Assembly (NCBI GenBank): GCA_017534705.1
Contig: JAFXVU010000253.1
Coordinates: forward strand, 1 to 32,727
DNA from: Bacteroidaceae bacterium
Lineage (GTDB): Bacteria > Bacteroidota > Bacteroidia > Bacteroidales > Bacteroidaceae
Length of the DNA stretch: 32,727 nucleotides
Direction of reading: 5' to 3'
Part shown: positions 19,566 to 27,825 of the stretch, piece after piece
Layout of the letters: each line of letters starts with the position of its first letter
Position numbering within the stretch: position 1 is the stretch's first letter
Translations under genes and position numbers: made by a program
Notes under the pieces: generated by a model
Told to the model about the DNA's origin: nothing
What the model saw: only the letters and a program-made list of their open reading frames with translations
Database searches by the model: none

Positions 19566-20629
19566 CCGAGGATAAAGGAATACTGATACGCAACATCTTC
19601 TATATGCTGACTTATGCTTTTCAAGAGCTGTGTCAGAACAAATATGAGAAGATTGCTACAGAGAATTTCGACAACATTCATGACTTGTTTGCCGAAATCC
19701 TTTCAAGAGGTATTGCCTATCAGCTAAAGCAAGGTCTTAGGAGAGAATATGTCTCCAAGCATGAAACAATGTCGTCGCTGAAAGGGAAACTAGACATCGA
19801 TGGAAGTGTGAAAAACTTGGCGGCAAGAAAGAGGTTCCTGGATTGCGACTACGATGAACTTTCCATTGATAACATATTCAATCGGATTATCAAGACAACA
19901 GCAGGCCTTCTCGTCAATCATGGGGAAGTTAGGAAAGATAGGAAAGTTGCACTGAAAAAACTGCTTCTTTATTTTTCAGAAGTTTCCTATATTGATCCTT
20001 CACGTATAGTGTGGTCAACGTTAAGATTTGACAGCAATAGCCGTACCTATCGGATGTTGATGTACATCTGTTTCTTTGTGCTTGATAACCTAGTTATGAG
20101 AACTGAAAGCGGCGAGTATGCTATGCATACGTTTTCAGATGAGCACATGTCTCGCCTATATGAAAAGTTCATCTTGGAATATTACAAGCGACATCACCCT
20201 GAATGTAAACCGAGAGCCGCACAAGTCAAATGGAATTTTGATATGGGTCAGGTTTCTGCAGAATCACTGGCTGTGTTACCGATCATGCAAACCGATATTT
20301 TTTTAGAGGTCGGAACCCGTACACTGATTATTGATGCCAAGTATTATTCTCATTCATTAAGTGAGCATATTGGTAAGTATTTGCTCCATTCTCCCAATTT
20401 TTATCAAATTAACTCTTATGTCCTGAACTACGACACGGAGCACTCGGGATTAGTTGATGGACTGTTGCTATATGCTCAGACGCAGGCTGAGGGGGGAATG
20501 GATTACAAATACCCCAACAAGGACGGGAATGTGTTTTATGTCAAATCTTTAGACTTGAACCAAGATTTTCAGTCTATAAAAAATCAGTTGGACAACATTA
20601 TCATTAATGCCAAAAATACCCAATCATAG
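19562..20629 (+). CDS. mcrC: McrC-like nuclease subunit
   Basis: This 355-residue protein pairs with McrB. The N-terminal part (IRNIFYMLTYAFQEL, FAEILSRGIAYQLKQGLRREY) is typical of McrC. The C-terminal PD-(D/E)xK nuclease core has Asp245 in QTDIFLE and Asp258-Ala-Lys260 in LIIDAKYYS, followed by NFYQINSYV, as in the family. McrC binds the McrB hexamer, stimulates its GTPase and cuts DNA between two modified sites after translocation. The start codon lies inside the McrB stop (ATGA), so expression is coupled. The gene ends the island; no clear hairpin terminator follows. Function is well supported; which modified base is recognised is unknown. Confidence 0.93.
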   Translation: MTEDKGILIRNIFYMLTYAFQELCQNKYEKIATENFDNIHDLFAEILSRGIAYQLKQGLRREYVSKHETMSSLKGKLDIDGSVKNLAARKRFLDCDYDELSIDNIFNRIIKTTAGLLVNHGEVRKDRKVALKKLLLYFSEVSYIDPSRIVWSTLRFDSNSRTYRMLMYICFFVLDNLVMRTESGEYAMHTFSDEHMSRLYEKFILEYYKRHHPECKPRAAQVKWNFDMGQVSAESLAVLPIMQTDIFLEVGTRTLIIDAKYYSHSLSEHIGKYLLHSPNFYQINSYVLNYDTEHSGLVDGLLLYAQTQAEGGMDYKYPNKDGNVFYVKSLDLNQDFQSIKNQLDNIIINAKNTQS

Positions 20630-20642
20630 ATGCTATAATTGA

Positions 20643-20783
20643 CAATCTCTGCACAACGGTGCCCATTCCTCCTACTTGCTCACAGAGTCCCAGCTCGACA
20701 GCAACATCAAAGCCTTCGTCACCCTCTACCTTTATGTGACCGGTATGTGTCTGGAGGAATTGAAGCAGAAATACGAGGTGTGA
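20643..20783 (+). pseudogene. C-terminal remnant of an unidentified gene
   Basis: An open frame of 46 codons between two TGA stops has no start codon near its beginning. It reads as a well-formed protein end: HSSYLLTESQLDSNIKAF then VTLYLYVTGMCLEELKQKYE. Codon use (GAC, CTC, GTC, TTC) differs from the A+T-rich McrC gene just before it. It looks like the tail of a larger gene cut off when the restriction island was inserted. I do not recognise the family. Confidence 0.4.
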
Positions 20784-20893
20784 ACGTTGAGCAGCAGCCT
20801 GAATTGGGGTGGAAATGCTCCGAAAAATATGATGTTCAAAAACAAAAATATCGCGTATGCTTTAAAAATCTATTTCAACGAATCAGTTCTTTT

Positions 20894-23800
20894 TCAACGA
20901 TAAACTTTTTTCACTTTTCCCTCTGATGTGACAACGATGTATACACCTCGTTGAGGAACACTTATTTGACGACCATCAAGCGTATAGAATCGTGTGGAAC
21001 TATTAGAAGTAATAATCGATGGAATGGAATTGGATTCCTTATTGCCGTTGTAGACAAGCCTGAAACATGTGATTTCAACCCATGAGCCTTGCTCCCCGAT
21101 TTCGTCTTTCACGCCTATCGTCATTGGTGATTGCCCAGTGTAGTCGAAATTCAGTTCGTTATGGTATATGCCGTTGTCGAAATAACGTATCACAGCATCC
21201 GTCTTATACCATTGAGGCTGAAAGTAAGTGCGGGTGCCTATGGTGTAGCTGTTTTCCATGGATGTGTCGCCGGAAAAAAACCTGCTGGACACCTCACCGT
21301 TGTGTGCGTGTTGGATAGCCTTTTCATGGCCGTCGGTAAAAAGATATGCATTCACTGTGGTGTAGTCGCTATCACTCTTGGGTTTGTAGAATCCCTCACA
21401 TGAAAGCGTATAGTTCCCGGCTGGAAGTCCTTCGATGCTTTGTGAAAGGTTGAACTTGCTACTGAGTTGATGAAACATCCCTGGCCAGTCGCTGCCTTCT
21501 ACATGGTTGCCGGAATCCCAGTTATAGTTGTTGTTTCCTGTTTGACCTTTGTAAGCAAATCCCGTCCATCCAGCATTGTAATCATGATAGAAATCAGCGT
21601 TTACGATCATGAACGACGCATCCCCACTGTTCTTGTCGGTCAGTGCGCTGATGCGTTCCGTCTTTTTCACGAGTTGCCAGCATGAGTTGTTGGTGGTTCC
21701 ATCGCTGCTGAGCCACACGATTGTGGGGTATGCCGGGTCGTATGTCAGATATTTGTTGCCGTTGGATGGGAAACGGATGGTATAGACATTGTCCAACCCT
21801 GGAATTGCTACCGGAGTGAATGTAAGGCGTTCCTTGCTGGTTGTGCTGTTGAGGTAATATTTCGCATCAATGCCGCCGGGAAGCGTAACGCTGCTCAGGG
21901 GATTGACATCGAGCCAACCATAGTAGGTGTCACCGCCGATGGTTGACGTCTTCAGGCAGTAGTTGTTGCCTGATGCCGCAATAGTGAATTCCAGTCCCAC
22001 ATCATCGAGTCCCATCTGCGTGCCGTATGACCCGTAACCTATGTTCACAAACTTGTGCTGTCCTATGTTGTAAAGATAGTAGGTTTGTCCAGCCACGAGC
22101 CTTTCACCTTTGTATATGCTGAAGGTAGCCGATGCCTTCACCTGCTCCATGGCATCGCGCAATTCGTTTATCAAATCGTCGAACATCACTGGGTCGTTCA
22201 CCAATGGAATGACATCCGATTGCCTGGCAATCAGTGCCGCCAATATGGCCTTGGCATCGGCATCGTATCTGTTGTCTTCGTCATCCACTAATGTCCGGGC
22301 CTCAGCAACCATAGCGTCGTACCTTGCCTGCGCCTCCTTCAGTTCCTGTAGCAACTCGGCAGATGCAGCAGCCTTGCCTTCCACGTCTTCCCCTATGCGG
22401 TAAAGGTGGAAATCAGTAACGGCAAACCACCCGCTTTGCCCTCCGTTGGATGTCGATGTATAACCAATACGTATGTTCTGCCCCTGGGTGATGGTGATTC
22501 GTCCAGTGGTCTGTAATTCCCAACTCAGTGCGTCCCATGCATCGTTCTGTTTCACGGCCGATTCGGCATGGCTTTCAGAAGCCAAAGGGTCGTTGTCATA
22601 CCCTATGATATATGCATGCTGGTCAGTTATCAGACCTTCTCCACATACACTTCTGCAGGTTAAATAGTATTCACCGGCAGGCAAGTCCAAAAGGTCCTGA
22701 TGGATGTCCATCGAAGTGAAATCAGTAGAAAAACTGTTGTAGGCCCGTTGGTTCAATACGGTCATGGCGCTTGCATCCACGGAGCCGGTATTCTTCCTCG
22801 TCCAACCTTTCAGTGAATCGAATGTCGGATTTTGAATCAACGACGTGCAGTCGGTCACCTCCTCAGTAGTCTCCACATAACCTTCTTCGGCGGCCAGATT
22901 GTCGATAGTGGCTTCGTCGGCTATCACAAAAGTGTTGAAGGAGTTTGCTGGAACCCTGACGCTCATATATTTGTCGTCCACAGAGAAGGTGAGCGCCCTC
23001 TCCTTGTTGTCTTCATTTCCTACAACTACAACGATGGTGCCATCGGGCCGTTCTGCAGCCAGGACCAATGGCTGTCCGCTGCTCTTGTGTAATATTTTTG
23101 TTCCGTCACCGATGAAATGGCTATAATGCTTATAGGCATAGAATTCGGGCGTGTAATAGGCCACACATTTGTTGATGTCGAGATGAAGAAGGCCGTTCTG
23201 CCACCAGTTCATGAATGGGCCTCGGCCGTTTCCGCCAAGGATGGAATTCCAATTGGTGTAGGTGACACAGCCGTTATTCAGATAATGGTGTATCAACTCG
23301 AATGTATGTGCACCAGCCCCCCAGTCAAACGTCCCAGTTCCACACTCGCTCTCTGTCTGTATGAAATCCAAGTCGGGATAGCGTTTACGCATCTCGGCAA
23401 TGGCATCACGACCTTCCCACTGGAATCCGATGCCGTCGAACAGTTCGGACAACTTTTTTCCGTTGAAATCAGGATCAGTGCTCTGGGAACGGTAGTTGAG
23501 AATCACCTCAAACACGTCATTCACACGGTTCGTGTTCATGGTGCCAAGCCATATTTTTACCCCAGGATGGTGCTTCCGCATGTATGGTATGAGATAATCA
23601 CCGTTGAATATAGCTGTACTCTTTGCTTCCCAGGAGGTGTTGGGGTAATAATTGCAAGTGTATGCCTCGTTCTGATAGCACATACCAGTGATGGGAATGC
23701 CTTCCTCGCCATAAGCCGTTATGAACTTGCTGAAATAAAGAGCATGGGCATTAAGGTAGTCAGGTTCCATGATGAACTGAGTGGATGTGTATGAGGGGTA

Positions 23801-24457
23801 AGTCACATCCAGTCCGTTGCCATAACCGGCACGGTTGGAATAATGATGACTTTTCTTCATCCACTGAGGCGGACTCCATGGGGAGCACCAGAACGTCATA
23901 TTCGGGTTTTGCTCCTGCGCTTTCTTGATGAAAGGGATGATGTGCTTCTTGTCGCGTTCGATAGTGAAATGCTCCATGGCGAAGTCGGTCTCTCCCTCTG
24001 GCATCTCGTCACAACTGTACCAGGACTCCGCCAAGTTGATGGGTTCGTTACGCTGGTGAAACACCGAAGGGTCATAGAAGTCTTCCGGACCTGCATAGTC
24101 GCTGGCACCTACAGGAATTCTTCCCAAGGAGAAACGCAGGTCTCCAGTAGGAGAAAACATTCGCTCATAGTATTCCGCCTGAGCCGTTGGAGACAAACGC
24201 TGGATGGCGTACCAGTCGAGTTCGTTGAAACAAGTACCCCAAGCCTGGAAAGTGCTCGTCACATCAGAGGTTGAGAACACAGCCTGTGGCTTTCCTATCA
24301 CAGTTTTGCTTACATCCGCCTTCTTGATGGTCCACACATCCTTCTGCGTTGTTGTAAACTGCAAGGCTTTCAAATTCTGAGCGTATGCCGTTGTTTGCCA
24401 ATTAAATCCTGATGCTATCAATAGAGCCATGCAGATGAGAAAGTTCTTTTTAATCAT
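20894..24457 (-). CDS. secreted modular GH30 glycosidase with binding modules and type IX tail
   Basis: This 1187-residue protein has a signal peptide (cleavage near TTAYAQ). A (beta/alpha)8 catalytic domain follows (about 45-440) with GH30 features: WGTCFNELDWYAI, SLGRIPVGASDY and WCSPWSPPQWMK. The acid/base is Glu264 in CYQNEAY and the nucleophile is Glu369 in IQTESECG. A beta domain is followed by a carbohydrate-binding-like sandwich (about 535-690, LPAGEYYLTC), a helical spacer, a beta-trefoil/ricin-like region (about 780-930, YLYNIGQHKFVNIG and NKYLTYDP), another sandwich (about 955-1130) and a C-terminal sorting tail (FYTLDGRQISVPQRGVYIV). Family members act on beta-glucosyl, beta-xylosyl, beta-1,6-glucan or beta-fucosyl bonds; the substrate cannot be told. 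Binding modules built like those of the metallopeptidase-like protein suggest the same surface strategy. Confidence 0.92.
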   Translation of the reverse strand: MIKKNFLICMALLIASGFNWQTTAYAQNLKALQFTTTQKDVWTIKKADVSKTVIGKPQAVFSTSDVTSTFQAWGTCFNELDWYAIQRLSPTAQAEYYERMFSPTGDLRFSLGRIPVGASDYAGPEDFYDPSVFHQRNEPINLAESWYSCDEMPEGETDFAMEHFTIERDKKHIIPFIKKAQEQNPNMTFWCSPWSPPQWMKKSHHYSNRAGYGNGLDVTYPSYTSTQFIMEPDYLNAHALYFSKFITAYGEEGIPITGMCYQNEAYTCNYYPNTSWEAKSTAIFNGDYLIPYMRKHHPGVKIWLGTMNTNRVNDVFEVILNYRSQSTDPDFNGKKLSELFDGIGFQWEGRDAIAEMRKRYPDLDFIQTESECGTGTFDWGAGAHTFELIHHYLNNGCVTYTNWNSILGGNGRGPFMNWWQNGLLHLDINKCVAYYTPEFYAYKHYSHFIGDGTKILHKSSGQPLVLAAERPDGTIVVVVGNEDNKERALTFSVDDKYMSVRVPANSFNTFVIADEATIDNLAAEEGYVETTEEVTDCTSLIQNPTFDSLKGWTRKNTGSVDASAMTVLNQRAYNSFSTDFTSMDIHQDLLDLPAGEYYLTCRSVCGEGLITDQHAYIIGYDNDPLASESHAESAVKQNDAWDALSWELQTTGRITITQGQNIRIGYTSTSNGGQSGWFAVTDFHLYRIGEDVEGKAAASAELLQELKEAQARYDAMVAEARTLVDDEDNRYDADAKAILAALIARQSDVIPLVNDPVMFDDLINELRDAMEQVKASATFSIYKGERLVAGQTYYLYNIGQHKFVNIGYGSYGTQMGLDDVGLEFTIAASGNNYCLKTSTIGGDTYYGWLDVNPLSSVTLPGGIDAKYYLNSTTSKERLTFTPVAIPGLDNVYTIRFPSNGNKYLTYDPAYPTIVWLSSDGTTNNSCWQLVKKTERISALTDKNSGDASFMIVNADFYHDYNAGWTGFAYKGQTGNNNYNWDSGNHVEGSDWPGMFHQLSSKFNLSQSIEGLPAGNYTLSCEGFYKPKSDSDYTTVNAYLFTDGHEKAIQHAHNGEVSSRFFSGDTSMENSYTIGTRTYFQPQWYKTDAVIRYFDNGIYHNELNFDYTGQSPMTIGVKDEIGEQGSWVEITCFRLVYNGNKESNSIPSIITSNSSTRFYTLDGRQISVPQRGVYIVVTSEGKVKKVYR

Positions 24458-24479
24458 ATCATTTGTTTGTTACACTGTT

Positions 24480-24487
24480 CAAAGATA
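24480..24487 (-). promoter_or_regulatory. -7 box before the GH30 gene
   Basis: TATCTTTG on the minus strand lies 22 nt before the ATG at 24457. No TTTG is at the ideal distance; the nearest (24516-24513) is 25 nt away. Confidence 0.45.
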
Positions 24488-24617
24488 CCATACCTTACTG
24501 ATTCTCGTTGCACAAAGGAATTCCTGAAAGTCGAGGCGAGATATCTGCACTATAAGAAAATGTTCAACGACTATGGTACATTTTCGCCCAACAAGAGAAG
24601 TAATCTTTTGACTACTG

Positions 24618-24625
24618 CAAATGTA
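24618..24625 (-). promoter_or_regulatory. second candidate -7 box for the GH30 gene
   Basis: TACATTTG on the minus strand fits TAnnTTTG and would give a leader of about 155 nt. The sequence alone cannot choose between this and the nearer box. Confidence 0.3.
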
Positions 24626-24863
24626 TGTAAGACCCTCAAGATGATAAACCTGTCAACATAAATAGTAAATAAAAAAAACAAAATGTATCGGTCTATGGCA
24701 AAAATACTTAAATAATTCCGTACAATCAAAAAATTGCATAAAAAAATCGCAGAATATTCAATTCTCTTTACTCGGAAAGGATAGTTAGGCTTAAGCCGCT
24801 CTACGCTCTAGGCGTAAACTTTTTAGGCGATGGTTAGTCGCTAGGATTTTTGAATAATCTCCA
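24626..24863. other. gene-free interval
   Basis: This A+T-rich stretch lies between the divergent GH30 and small membrane protein promoters. I see runs of A, two short imperfect hairpins near 24795-24855 (TACGC/GCGTA and GCGA/TCGC), and no reading frame or RNA gene I can support. Confidence 0.4.
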
Positions 24864-24903
24864 CCCCTGTACCGCATTGTGAGACAGCAAATGGGTATCT
24901 TTG
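24864..24903 (+). promoter_or_regulatory. conserved 40-nt promoter block before the small membrane protein
   Basis: It begins CCCCTGTACCGCATT and ends with TATCTTTG (24896-24903), a sister of the block at 13679-13718. The first 15 bases and the -7 box are identical; the middle is partly conserved, including ACAG. Confidence 0.55.
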
Positions 24904-24967
24904 CCGCAGAATAACACCAACAAAGGTAGATAACATTATAGTAAATAACATTAAAAACTAATGAGAT

Positions 24968-25132
24968 ATGGAGAGTTTTGAAAAAGCTGGTATCATCTTC
25001 GCTTATATTATCGCTACGATACTTTTCGTGTGGATTTGCCTGCCTGATGTCATAGAGGCATTGTTCTGGATTGCGATGGAACCTTTCACCGGTGAACCAT
25101 CTTGGAGTCATTGGGAGTTTCTCGATCGTTAA
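24968..25132 (+). CDS. small single-span membrane protein, 54 residues
   Basis: The frame starts with ATG at 24968 and ends with TAA at 25130-25132. Residues 8-25 (GIIFAYIIATILFVWICL) form a membrane helix, residues 30-38 are also hydrophobic, and the tail is acidic and Trp-rich (EPSWSHWEFLDR). An upstream ATG at 24961 is in another frame and closes at once. Support comes from the conserved promoter block 65 nt upstream and a sensible membrane-protein composition. I do not recognise a family. It could be a stress peptide, a small regulator of a membrane complex or a hydrophobic toxin; these are guesses. It converges with the leucine-rich repeat gene, with only 21 bp between stops. Confidence 0.55.
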   Translation: MESFEKAGIIFAYIIATILFVWICLPDVIEALFWIAMEPFTGEPSWSHWEFLDR

Positions 25133-25153
25133 AGATTTTGATTTTTCATTTCT

Positions 25154-27259
25154 TTACTTTTCCTCTGCGGGCAACTCCACGATGAGGTGGTGCAGTTTGT
25201 TAGGCAGGCACTTCTTGCAAAAGTAGGCATTCCTGAATGGCACATTGATGGTCTTGAGAGAGGTGCAGCCGTCGAACGCATTTTCTCCAATTTTCCTCAC
25301 GGATTTGGAGATGACAATGCTGGTCAGACCTGTGCAATGAGAGAATGCCCAGTCTCCGATTTCCTTTACCGAGTCGGGGATGACGATGTTAGTCAGACCA
25401 GTACAATATTCAAAGGCATTCTCTCCGATTTCCTTTACCGAGTGGGGGATGACGATGTTAGTCAGACCTGTGCAGCCATAGAAGGCATTTTCTCCAATTC
25501 TCGTCACTGAGTCTGGGATGACGATGTTGGTCAGACCTACGCAACCAGCAAAAGCCCAATTCTCGATTTCCGTCACAGTGTCGGGGATGATAGTGCTCTT
25601 GCAACCTGCAATTAATTTGTTGCTTTTGGTTTCAATGATGGCGTTGCAGTTGTTTCTTGAGTCATACTCCTTATTGCCTTCTGACACATTGATGCTGACC
25701 AAGGCCGTGCAACTATCAAAGGCTTTCTCTTCAATTACCCACACACTGTCAGGGATGGTGATTTCTGTGAGTCCTGTGCACCACAAGAATGCACTATCCC
25801 CGATTTCTTCCACCGTGTTGGGGATGACGATGTTCGTCAGTCCTTTACAATACAGGAAGGAATAATATCCGATTCTCGTCACACTGTCAGGGATGATGAT
25901 TTGAGTGAGTCCTGTGCAGTCAAAAAATGCCCAGTCTCCGATTTCCGTCACCGAGTCGGGGATGACGATGCTGGCCAGGTCTTTGCAATGATAGAAGGCA
26001 TATTCCCCGATTTCCTTCACCGAGTTGGGGATGATGGTGTTCTTGCAACCTAGAATTAGTTTGTTGCTTTCAGTCTCAATGATGGCGTTGCAGTTGTTTC
26101 TTGAGTCATACACCTTATTGCCTTCAGAAACGGTAATGCTGGTCAGGGCCGTGCAACTGCCAAACGCACTATCCCCGATTTCCGTCACCGAGTCGGGGAT
26201 GACGATGCTCGTCAGGTCCTTGCAATATTCAAAGGCATTCTCTCCAATTTCTGTCACTGAGTCTGGGATGACGATGCTGGTCAGACCCGTGCAGCCAGAG
26301 AAGGCACTACCTCCGATGATCTTCAACGAGTCGGGAATGATGATGCTCGTCAGGCCCTTGCAATATTCAAAGGCATTCTCTCCAATTTCTGTCACCGAGT
26401 CGGGGATGACGATGCTGGTCAGACCTACGCAACCATAGAAGGCAGACTCTCCAATTCTCGTCACAGTGTCGGGGATGATAGTGCTCTTGCAACCTGCAAT
26501 TAATTTGTTGCTTTTGGTTTCAATGATGGCGTTGCAGTTGTTTCTTGAGTCATACTCCTTATTGCCTTCAGAAACGGTGATGCTGGTCAGCCCCGTGCAA
26601 CCTTCAAAGGCTTTCTCTTCAATTTCCCACACACTGTCAGGGATGGTGATTTCTGTGAGTCCTGTGCAGCCATAAAAGGCACTATCCCAGATTTCTTCCA
26701 CCGAGTCGGGGATGACGATGCTGGTCAGACCTGTGCAACGTTCAAAGGCGCAGTCTCCGATTATCTTCACTGAGCTGGGAATGACGATGTTGGTCAGGTC
26801 CGAGCAGCCAGAGAAGGCATTCTCTCCAATTTCAGTCACTGAATCGGGGATGATGGTGTTCTTGCACCCTGCAATCAATTTGTTGCTTTCGGTTTCAATG
26901 ATGGCGTTGCAGTTGTTTCTTGAGTCATACTCCTTATTGCCTTCATAAACGGTGATGCTTTCCAAGGCCGTACAATCATAGAAGGCGTATTCTCCGATTT
27001 TCGACACCGAGTCGGGGATGACAATGCTGGTCAGACCCGTGCAACAACAGAAAGCCCTTTCTCCGAATTCCGTTACCGAGTCGGGGATGACGATGCTGGT
27101 CAGGCCCGTGCAACCCAAGTATTCAACCCGTTCGGTTTCCGTCACCACGTCGATGACGGAGAAGGAGAAACCCGTACAATCAGCGAAGCCATTTTCCTCA
27201 ATAACAGTTGTCCCTTCTGGAATAATTCCCACTCCGTCTTTGATTTCATATTTTGCCAT
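25154..27259 (-). CDS. BspA-like leucine-rich repeat protein (LRR_5 type)
   Basis: This 701-residue protein is built almost entirely of 23-residue units of the form IxIPDSVTEIGExAFxxCTGL, the Treponema/BspA-type leucine-rich repeat that forms a curved solenoid for protein binding. Four copies of a different ~33-residue unit (EGNKEYDSRNNCNAIIET... NKLIAGCK) are inserted at regular intervals, making higher-order blocks. The N-terminus MAKYEIKDGVGIIPEGTTVI has no signal peptide. The C-terminus (LPNKLHHLIVELPAEEK) is no sorting tail, so it is predicted cytoplasmic, unlike adhesin-type BspA. The DNA repeats are also very similar, so copy number may vary by recombination. Its binding partner is unknown. 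It begins with ATG at 27259; I found no clear promoter in 27260-27518. Confidence 0.9.
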   Translation of the reverse strand: MAKYEIKDGVGIIPEGTTVIEENGFADCTGFSFSVIDVVTETERVEYLGCTGLTSIVIPDSVTEFGERAFCCCTGLTSIVIPDSVSKIGEYAFYDCTALESITVYEGNKEYDSRNNCNAIIETESNKLIAGCKNTIIPDSVTEIGENAFSGCSDLTNIVIPSSVKIIGDCAFERCTGLTSIVIPDSVEEIWDSAFYGCTGLTEITIPDSVWEIEEKAFEGCTGLTSITVSEGNKEYDSRNNCNAIIETKSNKLIAGCKSTIIPDTVTRIGESAFYGCVGLTSIVIPDSVTEIGENAFEYCKGLTSIIIPDSLKIIGGSAFSGCTGLTSIVIPDSVTEIGENAFEYCKDLTSIVIPDSVTEIGDSAFGSCTALTSITVSEGNKVYDSRNNCNAIIETESNKLILGCKNTIIPNSVKEIGEYAFYHCKDLASIVIPDSVTEIGDWAFFDCTGLTQIIIPDSVTRIGYYSFLYCKGLTNIVIPNTVEEIGDSAFLWCTGLTEITIPDSVWVIEEKAFDSCTALVSINVSEGNKEYDSRNNCNAIIETKSNKLIAGCKSTIIPDTVTEIENWAFAGCVGLTNIVIPDSVTRIGENAFYGCTGLTNIVIPHSVKEIGENAFEYCTGLTNIVIPDSVKEIGDWAFSHCTGLTSIVISKSVRKIGENAFDGCTSLKTINVPFRNAYFCKKCLPNKLHHLIVELPAEEK

Positions 27260-27518
27260 AGGTTAGTTATTTTATGTTGATATTAAACATGAATGCCCAC
27301 TAAATTCTCATGAATTTCAATGTAAGACGTTTCTTCAATTCATTCATTATCGATTCTTCCATATTACATATTGGCGTTAATTGGGTACAAGTGAAATGTA
27401 AGCAATTTATTTGGCATTAGCAAAAGAATTTCTGAGTTTTTTTACCACTATCAATAAGGAAATTGTAATATTGTCTTTCTATATTACCCATAGTCTATTT
27501 AAATCAAAAAAAACTTGA

Positions 27519-27602
27519 GCCCAGAGGGGGATTTGAACCCCCACCCCATATATTGAGAGTGGTGTTTAAAACCACAGCGGCTACCTATTTCGCCATCCGG
27601 GC
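27519..27602 (-). tRNA. tRNA-Leu (anticodon UAA)
   Basis: On the minus strand an 84-nt type II tRNA folds with a 7-bp acceptor stem (GCCCGGA/TCTGGGC, one G-U), and a D arm GCG/CGC with AGGTAG in its loop. The anticodon stem is GTGGT/ACCAC with loop TTTAAAC (anticodon TAA). A long variable arm TCTC...GGGG and a T arm GGGGG-TTCAAAT-CCCCC complete it. CCA is not encoded. The base after the acceptor stem is T, where leucine tRNAs normally have A73. A run of eight T follows on the minus strand, a likely terminator. It reads leucine UUA codons. Confidence 0.9.
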
Positions 27603-27675
27603 ATCCATACAGGTGAGTGAATGAAAAACCTCTGAATACTATATCAAGATTGCTGTAACTCACCTTTGATTATAT

Positions 27676-27825
27676 TCGACCAATTATTATTTGGGACCGT
27701 CTCTTGCCATAAGTAATGGACTTGAATGCGTGCTTTTGTAACCAATATTGGAGAACCCTATTATGCACTCTGCTGTTGGGGTTTTGAACTCGACCAATTA
27801 AGTATTGGGACCGTCTCTTGCCATA
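27676..27825 (+). repeat. pair of 36-bp direct repeats beside the tRNA gene
   Basis: Copies at 27676-27711 and 27790-27825 share TCGACCAATTA and TTGGGACCGTCTCTTGCCAT, with four mismatches between those blocks. The 78 bp between them has no named feature. They lie on the 5' side of tRNA-Leu and could be remnants of element ends or binding sites. Confidence 0.65.

Noticed and set aside
20639-20926. 95-codon plus-strand frame after mcrC
   Set aside because: Composition is not protein-like and it overlaps the GH30 stop region; another frame here (20643-20783) reads better as a gene remnant.
24467-24661. 64-codon plus-strand frame opposite the GH30 promoter
   Set aside because: It covers two -7 boxes of the opposite strand, and its sequence resembles no family.
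25154-27259. Regularly spaced DNA repeats that could suggest a CRISPR array
   Set aside because: Repeats are 69 nt units in one continuous reading frame with no unique spacers; they encode leucine-rich repeats.
25187-27266. Series of plus-strand frames opposite the leucine-rich repeat gene
   Set aside because: They are repetitive antisense shadows of the 23-codon repeats; the minus-strand frame is the one with a known protein family.
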